DNA from: SZUA-320 sp963707875
GTDB lineage: Bacteria > Gemmatimonadota > Gemmatimonadetes > Gemmatimonadales > GWC2-71-9
Assembly: GCA_963707875.1 (NCBI GenBank)
Contig: CAVPRU010000014.1
Location: 434,001 to 498,000 of the forward strand
DNA: 64,000 nucleotides
Direction: 5' to 3'
In this document: piece after piece, positions 25,643 through 35,600 of the stretch
Layout of the letters: each line of letters begins with the position of its first letter
Position numbering within the stretch: the stretch's first letter is position 1
Notes under the pieces: model-generated
What the model was told of the DNA's origin: nothing
What the model saw: the letters and a program-made list of their open reading frames with translations, nothing else
Database searches by the model: none
Translations under genes and position numbers: made by a program

Positions 25643-27463
25643 ATGGCGCATGGGATCGCGTACCTGGACGGGCCGCGCATGGCCCGTTCCATGTTCGCCG
25701 CCGCCGACTGGGTCGCCGCCGGCCGCGAGGAGATCAACCGGATCAACGTCTTCCCGGTGCCCGATGGGGATACCGGGACCAATCTCAGCCTGACACTTCG
25801 TGCCGTCGCCGACGCCCTCCAGGCGCTCGGCGACGCGCCGCTTCCGGAGACCGTGACGACCATGGCGCGCGGCGCCGTGCTGGGTGCCCGGGGCAACTCC
25901 GGGATGATGCTCGCCCACTTCTTCCTCGGGGTGGCCGACAGCCTGGGCGGTCGTCAGACCGCCACTGCGGCCGAGATCGCCCGCGCCGTGCGAACTGGAG
26001 CCAGCCGGATTGAGACCGCGCTCGACGACCCCCGAGAAGGGACCATCCTGACCGTGGCCCGCGAAGTGGCCGACGCCGCCGAGCGGGCCGCCGAGGAGAC
26101 GCCGGATCTGGCCAGTTTCCTCCGCCAGGTCTGGCAGGACGGCGAGACCTCGCTGGCGGGCACTCCCGGTCTGCTCGCCGCCCTGCGGGACGCCGGGGTC
26201 GTCGACGCGGGCGGCATGGGATTCGTGCGGATGCTGGAAGGGATCGTCCGGTTGATCGAGGGCGACCCGATCCTGGCGGCCACTTCACGCCCGTCCGGGG
26301 TGGTACCGGCGGCGCTGGTGGAGGTGGCGGAGGAGCGGGACTACCAGTACTGCACGGAGGTCCTGGTCCGGGGCGAGTCCTTGCCCCCCGCCAACGAAGT
26401 CCGGGCGGTCCTCCATGCCCTGGGCGGGTCGGTGGTGGTGCTCACCACCGGGGACATCCTCAAGATCCACGTCCACAGCGACACCCCAGAGGCGGTGTTC
26501 ACCGCCGCGGCACGCTGGGGGACCGTAACCGCCACCAAGGCGGAGGACGTCCGGCTCCAGCACCAGGCCTTGCAGCACGAGCCCCGCCGGGCGGTCGCGA
26601 TCGTGACCGACAGCGCGGCGGACCTGCCGGACACGGTCCTCGATCGGCACCAGATCGCGATGATCCCCCTCCAGGTGGTCGTGGAGGGGAAGGTCTATGC
26701 GGACCGGATCGAACTCCGGCCGGAGGAATTCTATCGCCGCCTCCGGGAGGCGCGGGAACCTCCCACCACCTCGCAACCGGCCCCGGGCGACTTCATCCGG
26801 ACCTTCCGATCGGCGGCCAGCCAGGCCGAGGCCGTGGTCGGGGTGCTGGTATCCGGGACCCTCTCCGGGACTTTTCGGGCCGGGATCGCGGCTGCCCGCG
26901 CGGCGGGACTGGCCCAGGTGCACCTGGTGGACAGCCGGAGCGCGTCGTTGGGTACCGGGTTGCTGGCGCTCCGCGGCGCCGAACTGGCCGAGGCGGGATG
27001 GGGCGCGCCGGAGATCACCCGCGAGCTGGCTCGGATCCGGGACCAGAGTGGTCTCATCCTTACGGTGGACAGCTACGACAATCTGCTCCGGTCCGGCCGG
27101 GTGTCGCGGGGGAAGGCCTGGCTCGGTGGACTGCTGGATGTCAAACCGATTCTCGAGGTTGACCCATCGGGCGCACTGATCCCGGTGGGCCGGGCCAGAG
27201 GCCGGGAAGCGGTCCTCCGGCGGGTGCTTTCGCTGCTCGATGAGCGGCTCACCCCGCGCCCGCGGGTGGTCCGGTTCGGGGTGGTCCATGCCGAGGCGGC
27301 GGAGGTGGCCGAGCGGGTCAGGACGGCGCTGCTCGCGGCGTATCAACCGAAGGACTGCTTCGTCTCCCTGGCCACCGGAGTGCTGGGCACCCACGTGGGG
27401 CCCGGGGCCTGGGCGATCTGCTACCAGGTCGAAGACCCGCCAGCGACGGTGCTGGATGGCTGA
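25643..27463 (+). CDS. DAK2-DegV fusion: predicted fatty acid kinase (FakA-FakB fusion)
   Basis: 606 residues joining two proteins that are separate in Firmicutes. Residues 1-205 are the DAK2/DhaL ATP-binding domain: INRINVFPVPDGDTGTNLS (Mg-ATP aspartates) and GARGNSGMMLAHFF. Residues about 230-310 match the FakA middle domain (YQYCTEVLVRG, ILKIHVHSDTPE). Residues about 313-606 are DegV/FakB: VTDSAADLP, VLVSGTLSGTF, VDSRSASLGTGL and LDVKPIL, which hold the acyl chain. FakA phosphorylates fatty acid bound to FakB, feeding exogenous or recycled acids into phospholipid synthesis. It follows rplI directly and overlaps rsfS. Confidence 0.88.
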   Translation: MAHGIAYLDGPRMARSMFAAADWVAAGREEINRINVFPVPDGDTGTNLSLTLRAVADALQALGDAPLPETVTTMARGAVLGARGNSGMMLAHFFLGVADSLGGRQTATAAEIARAVRTGASRIETALDDPREGTILTVAREVADAAERAAEETPDLASFLRQVWQDGETSLAGTPGLLAALRDAGVVDAGGMGFVRMLEGIVRLIEGDPILAATSRPSGVVPAALVEVAEERDYQYCTEVLVRGESLPPANEVRAVLHALGGSVVVLTTGDILKIHVHSDTPEAVFTAAARWGTVTATKAEDVRLQHQALQHEPRRAVAIVTDSAADLPDTVLDRHQIAMIPLQVVVEGKVYADRIELRPEEFYRRLREAREPPTTSQPAPGDFIRTFRSAASQAEAVVGVLVSGTLSGTFRAGIAAARAAGLAQVHLVDSRSASLGTGLLALRGAELAEAGWGAPEITRELARIRDQSGLILTVDSYDNLLRSGRVSRGKAWLGGLLDVKPILEVDPSGALIPVGRARGREAVLRRVLSLLDERLTPRPRVVRFGVVHAEAAEVAERVRTALLAAYQPKDCFVSLATGVLGTHVGPGAWAICYQVEDPPATVLDG

Positions 27464-27842
27464 CCGGCGTCGGGGGCTCCCGCCGGTGCTCCGCGCGGCG
27501 GTCGAGGCGATCAAGGACCGCAAGGGAGTCGACCTGGCCGTCCTGGACCTGCGGGGGGTCAGTGACGCCGCCGATTACTTCGTGATCGCCTCGGGCACTT
27601 CGGATGCCCACGTCCGGGGACTGAGTTCCGCGGTGGTCGACCGGCTGGAGGCGGACGGTGTGTCTCCCCACCACGTCGAGGGCGTCACCGGTGGACGGTG
27701 GGCGCTGATAGACTTCGTGGACTTCGTGGTACACCTTTTCCACCCTGAGGCACGGGCCTTCTATCAGCTGGAGCGCCTCTGGAGTGATGCACCGTATGTG
27801 GTGGGCGGACCGATCGGGCAGGAGAAAGGACTGACAGGATGA
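27456..27842 (+). CDS. rsfS: Ribosomal silencing factor RsfS
   Basis: 128 residues. The RsfS/YbeB/Iojap signature is clear: VDLAVLDLRGVSDAADYFVIASGTSDAHVRG and the late GRWALIDFVDFVVHLFHPEARAFYQLERLW. It binds L14 and blocks subunit joining when nutrients are low. ATG 27456 overlaps the upstream fusion gene by 8 bases; its stop overlaps the next ATG (ATGA). Confidence 0.95.
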   Translation: MADRRRGLPPVLRAAVEAIKDRKGVDLAVLDLRGVSDAADYFVIASGTSDAHVRGLSSAVVDRLEADGVSPHHVEGVTGGRWALIDFVDFVVHLFHPEARAFYQLERLWSDAPYVVGGPIGQEKGLTG

Positions 27843-30800
27843 TCAACAGTGGACTCCGGTGGGTGGCGGCCCTCGCGGCGGTGGCCGCGCTGACTCCAGG
27901 TCTCGCCTCGGCACAGTACTTCGGCCGCAATCGCGTCAAGTACGCCAACTTCGATTTCAAGATCGCCCAGACCGAACATTTCGACGTGTACTACTACGAC
28001 CGCGAGTACCTGGCGGCGATGGACGTGGCCCGGATGGCGGAGCGGGCCTACGCCCGGCTCTCCAAGATCCTCGATCACGAGTTCAAGGAACGGAAACCGA
28101 TCATCCTCTATGCCTCCCACTCGGAGTTCCAGCAGACCAACCTCGCGGGCGGGGACATCGACGAGGGCACCGGCGGGTTCACCGACTTCCTGCTGCACCG
28201 GAATACCTTCCCGCTGACCGGGTCGTACCAGGAGACCGAGCACGTTCTCCAGCACGAGATGACCCACCAGTTCCAGTTCGACATCTGGGCCAGTGGCCGA
28301 GGACCGGCGGGGATGCAGGGCATCCTGCAGGTGAACGCCCCGCTCTGGTGGGGCGAGGGGATGTCCGAGTACGCCTCGTTGGGTCCGGTCGATCCCAACA
28401 CCGGGATGTGGCTCCGGGACGCGGCCCTGGAGGGCAATCTGCCAAGCCCGCAGGACTTCTACCGGGTCTTCCCCTACCGCTTCGGGCACGCCCTGGTCTC
28501 CTACATCGGGAGCCGCTGGGGTGACGAGGCGATCGGCGCGATCACCAAGGCGGCGACCGGAAGCAACCTCGAGATCGCGCTGCGGCGGGTCACCGGACTC
28601 TCCTTTCCCCAGCTGGTCGGCCAGTGGCAGGACGCCGTGCAGAAACAGTATTTGCCGGAGATCGGTGACCGGGTCAAGGCGCGGTCGATGGCGACCCCGC
28701 TGTTGACCGAGGGAAACACCCAGGGCACCTGGCACCTGGCCCCTGCCCTGTCCCCGGACGGATCCCTGATCGCGTATTTCAGCGAGAAGGACTTCTATTT
28801 CGTGGACCTCTACCTGGCCGATGGGAACACCGGCAAGCCGATTCGCCGACTGCTGCAGTCGACCTACAGCAGCAACTACGAGACCTATCGCTTCATCTAT
28901 TCGTCTGCCAGCTGGTCGGCCGACAGCAAGCTGCTGGCTTTCGCGGCCAAGCGCGATGGGCGCGATGACCTGGTCATCATCGACCCCCGTCGCAACAAGG
29001 TCATCCGGCGGATCCGACTCCCGGTGGATGGGATCACCACCCCGGCCTGGAGCGCCGATGGCAGCCGCCTGGTCTTCTCGGGCCTGGACGGTGGCATCTC
29101 GGACCTGTACACGGTCGAGGTGACCGGGGGCGACTTCCGCCGGCTGACCAACGACCGGGCCGCCGACCTGCATCCGGCCTGGTCTCCCGACGGCCGCAGC
29201 ATCGCGTTCATCACCGATCGTGGCCCGACCACCGACTTCGACCACCTGCAGTGGGAGAATTACAAGGTGGCGCTCTACCACCTCGACACCGGGACCATCG
29301 AACTCCTGCCGGGCATGGACGAAGGCCGCAATGTCAGCCCCCAGTGGGCCCCCGACGGCCAGTCGATCGCGTTCGTGTCCGACCGGACCGGGGTCAACAA
29401 CATCTTTCTGTACGAGATGGCCGAGCGGTCGACCTACCAGCTGACCGACTTCTATACCGGCGTCTCTGGGATTACCCCACTGAGCCCGGTCCTCTCGTGG
29501 TCGGCGGGTTCCGACCGGCTGGCCTTCGTGTATTTCGAGCAGGGCAAGTACGACGTGTACAGCGTGAGCAGCCCGCGGCAGCTCAAGAAGGAGACCTACC
29601 AACGTCGGGTCACCCCGATCCTGATCGCGGGACCGCTCGGTCCGGGACCCACCGGCCCGGGGGCGGGGGCCCGCCCGGCCCCCGCCCCACGCCGTACCGG
29701 CCTGGAGGCCCCGAAGCCGGCCGCCGTACTGAGTGGTGTCTCGGTGTACCGGACCCCGGACGGCTTCCGGCCGACCGACTCGCTGGAGGTTGTCCCCGAT
29801 TCCGCCCGCGGACCGGAGCCCGTGTCGATTGCCCGGATCCTCGACTCGACCGGCTTTGCCCTGCCAGACACGGCTGAGTTCCTCCAGCGACCGTACCGCG
29901 TCAAGTTTCAGCCCGAGTACGTCAGCCAGCCCAGTGTCGGCTATGCCCGCGACAACTTCGGCAACTCGGTGTACGGCCAGGCCACGATTGTGCTGGGCGA
30001 CATGCTGGGCGATCACAAGCTGATCTTCGGAACCACCCTGAACGGGCGCATCGCCGAGACCAGCCTGCTGGCGCAATACGCCAACCTGTCCAAACGGTTC
30101 CTGTGGACCGTTGGAGTAACCCAGGCGCCCTACTACGGCTACGGCCAGGCAGGGTTCCTCCCACCCGAATCGGGGTCATTCGAGGGCACCTTTGTCACCG
30201 AATACCAGCGGTACATCTACCGCACTCTGTTCGGGTCGGTGCAGTACCCGATCAACCGGTTCCGCCGGGTCGAACTCGGCATGTCGGGCGTCAACGTGGC
30301 CTACGACCTGATCAGGCAGGTCCAGCCCTACGATACTCGGACCGGGGTAGCGACCCAGTCGCCGTACCGGGAGACCATCAACCTCGACAACCTGAGCTAT
30401 GCCATGCCGTCGGTCGCTCTGGTGTTCGACAACGCGCTGGGCGGGTGGGTCGGCCCCCTGCTGGGCCGCCGGTCGCGGATCGAGGTCGCCCAGAGCTTCG
30501 GCAGCTGGCAATTCTTCCAGGGCACCTTCGACTACCGTCGCTACGACAAGCCGGCGGGACCATTCGTCCTGGCCACCCGGCTCATGTACTTTGGCCGCCG
30601 GGGCCGGGATGCGGAGATCTTCCAGCTCTTCGGCGGGAGCCCCGATTTCGTCCGGGGGCACACCTACGGCTCGTACCAGCGCCTGGAATGCCAGGACCCG
30701 GCGTCACAGTTCACCGCCTGCGCGGTCAACAACCTGATCGGCTCCCAGTTGGCGGTCGGCAATGTCGAGCTCCGCTTCCCCTTGCCGATGGACCTGATGA

Positions 30801-31099
30801 CCAGCCTCCCGATTCCGCTGCCGGGCTTCGAGCTGGCGGCCTTCTATGATATCGGGCTGGTGTGGGACAACCATTCGATCATCAAGTGGGATCGCTCGGC
30901 CACCGATCCCTACCTGCCGACCCATGACGTGCCTGGGCTCCCACCCTCGGACGAGTTCCGGACTCCGGTCCAGGCCTGGGGCTTCTCGGCGCGGTGGAAC
31001 CTGCTCGGATTCCTCCCGATGAGACTCGACTACGCCATCCCCCTCCGGCGGCCGGGGGTCGGGCACCTGTGGACCCTGAGTCTGGGACCCACCTTCTGA
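27839..31099 (+). CDS. Outer-membrane protease: gluzincin peptidase + TolB-like propeller + beta-barrel
   Basis: 1086 residues with a signal peptide (cleavage near ASA-Q26). Residues about 45-250 are a zinc peptidase of the MA clan: HEMTH at 139-143 and the third-ligand helix WWGEGMSEY at 170-178. Residues about 285-600 contain PD40/TolB propeller blades (HLAPALSPDGSLIAYF, PAWSPDGRSIAFITDR, PQWAPDGQSIAFVSDR). A Pro-rich linker near 605-630 leads to a beta-strand C-terminal region ending LWTLSLGPTF, a terminal Phe typical of Omp85-like barrels (surface antigen family). This suggests a cell-surface or OM-inserted protease; substrates are unknown. It overlaps rsfS and the next gene by 4 bases. 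Confidence 0.85.
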   Translation: MINSGLRWVAALAAVAALTPGLASAQYFGRNRVKYANFDFKIAQTEHFDVYYYDREYLAAMDVARMAERAYARLSKILDHEFKERKPIILYASHSEFQQTNLAGGDIDEGTGGFTDFLLHRNTFPLTGSYQETEHVLQHEMTHQFQFDIWASGRGPAGMQGILQVNAPLWWGEGMSEYASLGPVDPNTGMWLRDAALEGNLPSPQDFYRVFPYRFGHALVSYIGSRWGDEAIGAITKAATGSNLEIALRRVTGLSFPQLVGQWQDAVQKQYLPEIGDRVKARSMATPLLTEGNTQGTWHLAPALSPDGSLIAYFSEKDFYFVDLYLADGNTGKPIRRLLQSTYSSNYETYRFIYSSASWSADSKLLAFAAKRDGRDDLVIIDPRRNKVIRRIRLPVDGITTPAWSADGSRLVFSGLDGGISDLYTVEVTGGDFRRLTNDRAADLHPAWSPDGRSIAFITDRGPTTDFDHLQWENYKVALYHLDTGTIELLPGMDEGRNVSPQWAPDGQSIAFVSDRTGVNNIFLYEMAERSTYQLTDFYTGVSGITPLSPVLSWSAGSDRLAFVYFEQGKYDVYSVSSPRQLKKETYQRRVTPILIAGPLGPGPTGPGAGARPAPAPRRTGLEAPKPAAVLSGVSVYRTPDGFRPTDSLEVVPDSARGPEPVSIARILDSTGFALPDTAEFLQRPYRVKFQPEYVSQPSVGYARDNFGNSVYGQATIVLGDMLGDHKLIFGTTLNGRIAETSLLAQYANLSKRFLWTVGVTQAPYYGYGQAGFLPPESGSFEGTFVTEYQRYIYRTLFGSVQYPINRFRRVELGMSGVNVAYDLIRQVQPYDTRTGVATQSPYRETINLDNLSYAMPSVALVFDNALGGWVGPLLGRRSRIEVAQSFGSWQFFQGTFDYRRYDKPAGPFVLATRLMYFGRRGRDAEIFQLFGGSPDFVRGHTYGSYQRLECQDPASQFTACAVNNLIGSQLAVGNVELRFPLPMDLMTSLPIPLPGFELAAFYDIGLVWDNHSIIKWDRSATDPYLPTHDVPGLPPSDEFRTPVQAWGFSARWNLLGFLPMRLDYAIPLRRPGVGHLWTLSLGPTF

Positions 31100-32508
31100 T
31101 CAGCCGGTGGATCCCGGTGCTCGGGATCGTCCTCTGGGCGATCCCCGGATGCGGGGGCGGCGAAGGCCCGCCCCCGCCCTCGCTTCCTGCCCTTGCCCTG
31201 GCCACCACGGTGCTCCGGCTCCCCACTGCCGGCGGCGGGGTCATTGCCTATCGCAGTGACAGCTTGCTCCCGGGCGGGTGGGCCTCGGCTGCGGTGGCGC
31301 CCGTTACCCGGCCCCTGGGGTACGATATCGACCAGCGGATCGTCTACTTCCTGGACCGCCGGGACCGCCTGACGGCGCTCGACATGGAGGCCGGGAACAG
31401 CCGCCCCATGGTGGAGGGGGTGCGGGTCGCGACGGTTGGCCCGGACGGAGCGGCCTACGTGGTCGACAGTCTCGGCCGGTTGATCAGGGTCTCCCGCCGG
31501 ACACTCACAACCTTCCGGCAGCGCTTCTCGTCACCGCCTCTGGCTCTGTTCGGGACCCTGGGGGGTCGGGTGATTGCGCTGACCAGGGACAGCACCACCA
31601 GGCTTCAACTGCATTCGCCGGAGCAGGTATCCGACGGAGTGACCCTGGAGCCGGGCCCGGTCACGGCCACTATCTGGGGTGAGGTTGTCAGCACGAGCTC
31701 CAGGGAAGGCGTGCGCCTGATCCGACTCTCGGATACGCGACGGGAACCGACCCTCAGCCTCTCCGATGCCCCCCTCGATGAGGCCTTCAGCCCCTCCGGC
31801 CATCGCCTCTACGTGCTGACCGACGCCGACCAGCTGCTGGTGTTCAACCGGTTTTCCGGAAGCCGGATCCAGGCGGTGGATCTCCCGGGGTCGGCTCGAC
31901 GGATCCGCCCGGACCCGAGCGGTCGGTGGATGCTGATCAGGCCAGTCGCGGCGGACTCCGTCTGGGTGCTGGATCTCGCCACCCTGAGCCGCTCGATCCT
32001 CAGCTACCCCTCAGCCTGGGGGGCCACCCTCCCGCTGGTGGCCGGGGCAGCGACCCTGCTCACCACCGAGGGGTCGGATGTCGTCGCCCGTGATCTTTCG
32101 ACATCCAGCCCCGCCCCGATCTCGGTGGTCGTTGGCGGGGCCGAGGACACCTGGCTGGCCGTCCCCTGGGTCCCGGCCCAACAGGCGCAGGCCGTCCAGG
32201 CCGCGGCGGAGTCCGCCTCCGCACTGCAGGATTCGTCGCTCCAGATCCTGCCCACCCGGGAAACCCCGGCCGGCCCCGGGTTCTACCTGCAGGTCAGCAG
32301 CAGCCAGAGTGAGATCTGGGCCCGCGATCTGGCCAACCAGCTTTCCGCGAGCGGGCTGCCGACCGTGGTGTGGTCGCCGGCCGGGCCCGATGACGGGTAT
32401 CGGGTCGTGATCGGCCCCTATCCCAGCCGCGACGAGGCGGAGGAGGTTGGCCGGAAGGTGGGGCGGCCCTATTTCATCGTGACCGCCCCCTCCGCAGGGC
32501 GGCGCTGA
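31096..32508 (+). CDS. SPOR-domain lipoprotein with beta-propeller-like region, apparent CTG start
   Basis: About 470 residues. From CTG 31096, which overlaps the upstream stop (CTGA), the N-terminus reads (M)ISRWIPVLGIVLWAIPGC, a complete lipoprotein signal with lipobox IPGC. The first GTG downstream (31117) would lose the basic n-region, and conventional codons upstream lie deep inside the preceding gene. Central blades such as GYDIDQRIVYFLDRRDRLTALD look like a beta-propeller. Residues about 395-465 are a SPOR domain (GFYLQVSSSQSEIWARDLANQL, YRVVIGPYPSRDEAEEVGRKV), which binds denuded peptidoglycan at division sites. Coupling to the outer-membrane protease is implied. Confidence 0.82.
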   Translation: MISRWIPVLGIVLWAIPGCGGGEGPPPPSLPALALATTVLRLPTAGGGVIAYRSDSLLPGGWASAAVAPVTRPLGYDIDQRIVYFLDRRDRLTALDMEAGNSRPMVEGVRVATVGPDGAAYVVDSLGRLIRVSRRTLTTFRQRFSSPPLALFGTLGGRVIALTRDSTTRLQLHSPEQVSDGVTLEPGPVTATIWGEVVSTSSREGVRLIRLSDTRREPTLSLSDAPLDEAFSPSGHRLYVLTDADQLLVFNRFSGSRIQAVDLPGSARRIRPDPSGRWMLIRPVAADSVWVLDLATLSRSILSYPSAWGATLPLVAGAATLLTTEGSDVVARDLSTSSPAPISVVVGGAEDTWLAVPWVPAQQAQAVQAAAESASALQDSSLQILPTRETPAGPGFYLQVSSSQSEIWARDLANQLSASGLPTVVWSPAGPDDGYRVVIGPYPSRDEAEEVGRKVGRPYFIVTAPSAGRR

Positions 32509-32557
32509 CCCTCCGGCCGCCCCGGCCGCCGGAGTCCCCTTCGCCCGTCCCCGCGGC

Positions 32558-32565
32558 TATCTTTG
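32558..32565 (+). promoter_or_regulatory. TATCTTTG -7-type box upstream of smc
   Basis: GCGGC precedes an exact TAnnTTTG match, 55 bases before the smc ATG, in a 112-base gap otherwise made of GC-rich sequence. No -33 TTTG at the Bacteroidetes spacing is present. Confidence 0.55.
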
Positions 32566-32620
32566 GCCGTCGCCAACCCCGGCGGCCGGTGCCCGCTCCC
32601 GACGTACGACAGGATTGCTG

Positions 32621-35600
32621 ATGAGGCTCACCAAGCTGGAGCTATCCGGCTTCAAGTCATTCGCCGATACCGTCACCCTGCATTTCGAAGACGGGGTTAC
32701 CTCGATCGTCGGCCCCAACGGGTGCGGCAAGTCCAACATCTCCGACGCGGTGCGCTGGGTCCTCGGTGAGCAGTCGGCCCGATTGCTCCGGGGCGGGAAG
32801 ATGGAGGATGTGATCTTCCAGGGCTCCGCCAATCGGCGGCCGGTCAATCTGACCGAGGTCTCCCTGTTCCTGGATAATGCCGACGGCACCCTGCCGATCG
32901 CCTATCAGGAAGTGGTGGTCACCCGGCGACTCTCCCGTTCGGGCAACTCGGACTACCTGCTGAACAACTCTCCGGTCCGGCTCCGGGACATCCAGGATCT
33001 ACTCCGCGGCACCGGAATGGGCAGCGACGCCGGAGTGGTCATCGAGGCCAAGATGATCGACCTGCTGCTGTCCGATCGGACCGAGGAGCGCCGCTCCCTG
33101 TTCGAAGAAGCAGCTGGGATCGGACTGTACCGGGACCGGAAGCACGCCACCGAGCGACGGCTGGAGGAAACGGCCGCCGATCTGCAACGGCTGGAGGATC
33201 TGCTGTCGGAGGTCCAGACCCAGATCCGGAGCCTGGCCCGGCAGAAAGGCAAAGCTGAGCGGCACGCCAAGCTGACCGAGGAGAAGTTCTCCCTGCAGCT
33301 CACCCTGGGTCACCAGCTGCTCAACAATCTGGCCGAGCAGGCGATGGGACTGGAAATCCGGCATGCCGAACTCACCACCCACCTGCCGGCGGCCCGGACC
33401 GAGCTGACGGCCGCGGTGGCCGGTCAGGAGCAGGCATCCCTTGGCCGGACCGAGGCAGAGGCCCACCGGTCAGGGATCGCCAGGAACCTGTCCGAAGCCC
33501 AGGTGGCGCTCGCGCGGCTCGAGGCGGACCTCACCGTCGCCACCGAGCGGCTGAGCGCGGCCACGGCCCGGCGCTTCCGGATCGAAGAGGAAAGGGCGCA
33601 GATCGATCAGCGCAGCCTGTTCGCCCGACAGGAGGGAGATCAGGCCACGACCGAGCGAGCCGATGCGGAGGCGGAATACCAGCGGGTCCGGGAGGAGGTG
33701 ACCGGCCGCGCCGCCTCGGAGGACGAGGCGCGGCAGCGACTCAACACCCAGCGGGAATCCGTCCGGGCCCTGGAGCACGAGCTGCAACAGCAGATCCAGT
33801 CGCTCCGCTCGCTCGATGGCGAGCGATCGGCCCTCGAGGGCGAGCTGGCCTCCCTGCGGGAGCGCGCCGAGGTGGCGGCAGCCCACTTGGGCACCCGCCG
33901 GGAGGAACTCAAGGAAGCCGAAGCCCGCGAACAGGAGACGGTCCGCGCCGCGAACGCCCGGGTGACTGAGGCGCGCACCGCGGTGGCCGACTCCGAGCGG
34001 CTGCGCCACCTGACCGCCGAGACCCGCGAGCGTGAGGCCAATGAGCGGGCGGCGTGGCGGGAGACCGAGGAGACCCTGGCTCAGGTCTCGGCCCGACGTC
34101 ACGCTCTGGAGGAACTGGAACGCGACCGGGTCGGCCTCGCCCCGGCGGCGGCAGCGCTGCTGTCTGTCAAGGATCGCTTTGGCGGCGGAGTGCTGGGACC
34201 GCTCAGCGATTACCTGGCCACCGATCCTGCCAGCGCGGAGTTGGCCGAACGCCTGCTGGGCGAATGGGTGCATGCCGTGCTGGTTCGGGACTGGGCCACC
34301 CTGGAAGCGGTCCGGGCCTGGCACGAGGGGGCGCAGCCAGGGTCACTGGTGCTGTTGCCGGTCGAGCCGGGTCCGTCGCGCGGCGTCGCAACGCCCCACC
34401 CGCTGACCGGCAGGCTCCGGGCAGAACCGATGGCGGCGGCCTGGGTAGACGCGCTGGTGGGCGGCTCCGAAGTGCTCGATCCCTCGGGTCGAGTCCTTCG
34501 CCGGGCGAGTGGTGCGGTCCATCTGGGCGGCGCGTCGAGCCCGACCGGTCCGCTCCGGCGTCGGGCAGAGCTGGAACAGCTGGCCGCGGACGTTGCGCGA
34601 CACGGCGCGGCCCTGGCGGAGGCGGCAGCCCGCCTGGAGGCGACTCGCGCCCTTCTCGCCCGATTGGAGCAGGAGAGCGCGGCCGCCAGTCAGACGCTGG
34701 CCGGAGCCCAGGAGGCCGAACGCCAGGCCATTGGCGCCCGGGACGACGCGACCCGACTGGTGGCCACCCTCCGGCGCGAGTCCGGGGACGCAGAGTTGCA
34801 GCTGACCCGAATTCAGGAACGGATTGCCGCCGCCGCCCGACGGCTCACCGAGGTCGACGCGGGGCTGATGGAAGGCGAGAAGGCCCGGGCCCGGCTGGAG
34901 GAAGTACTCGGGGCTGGTCGCCAGGCCATCACGACCCTCGAAGCGGAGGTCGAAGCGGCCCGGGAAGCCCGGCTCCACTGGCAGGTGCAGGAGGCTCACC
35001 TCGGCGCCCGGTTGACGGCGGCGTCCGAGCGGGCCGAGCGGGCCAGCCGCACGCTTGAGGAGACGGGCACCGCCACCACCGGCCTGCTCCACGAGGCGGA
35101 GGGACTCGACACGGAGATCCGCCAGCTGGAGAGCCGCCGCGCATCGGGCGAAGCCCAACGCTCCGAGCTGCAACTCAAGACCCAGGCCTTCGAGCTGGCC
35201 ACCCGGGAGGCTGAGGCGGCCCTGCAGGCGCGGGAGGAAACGCTGCGAGGCTCCGAGCGCCAGGTGGCTGATCTCCGGGCCTCAGTGGAACTGATGACCG
35301 AGGAGCACCACCGATTGGACCTGGAGCTGGCCGAGGTGGCCTCCAGTCGGAGGAGCATCCGGGAGCGGTTCGAGACCGAGTGGCACGCCCCGCTCGACTC
35401 GATGCTGGAAGGGGCCCAGCTGCTCGACCTGGCCCTGGAGACCCTCGAGGCCGAGACGGCCCGGGTCCTCCAGGGGCTGGAGGCGATCGGTCCGGTCAAC
35501 CCGCTGGCGGTCGAGGAGCATGCCGAGGAGGTCAAGCGCTTCGAATTCCTGACCGGCCAGCGCGACGACCTGGTGGCTGCCCGCCAATCGCTGCTGCAGG

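Noticed and set aside
27764..30076. 770-codon open frame on the minus strand opposite rsfS and the protease gene
   Set aside because: Antisense to genes with clear motifs; no recognisable domain and shadow-type composition.
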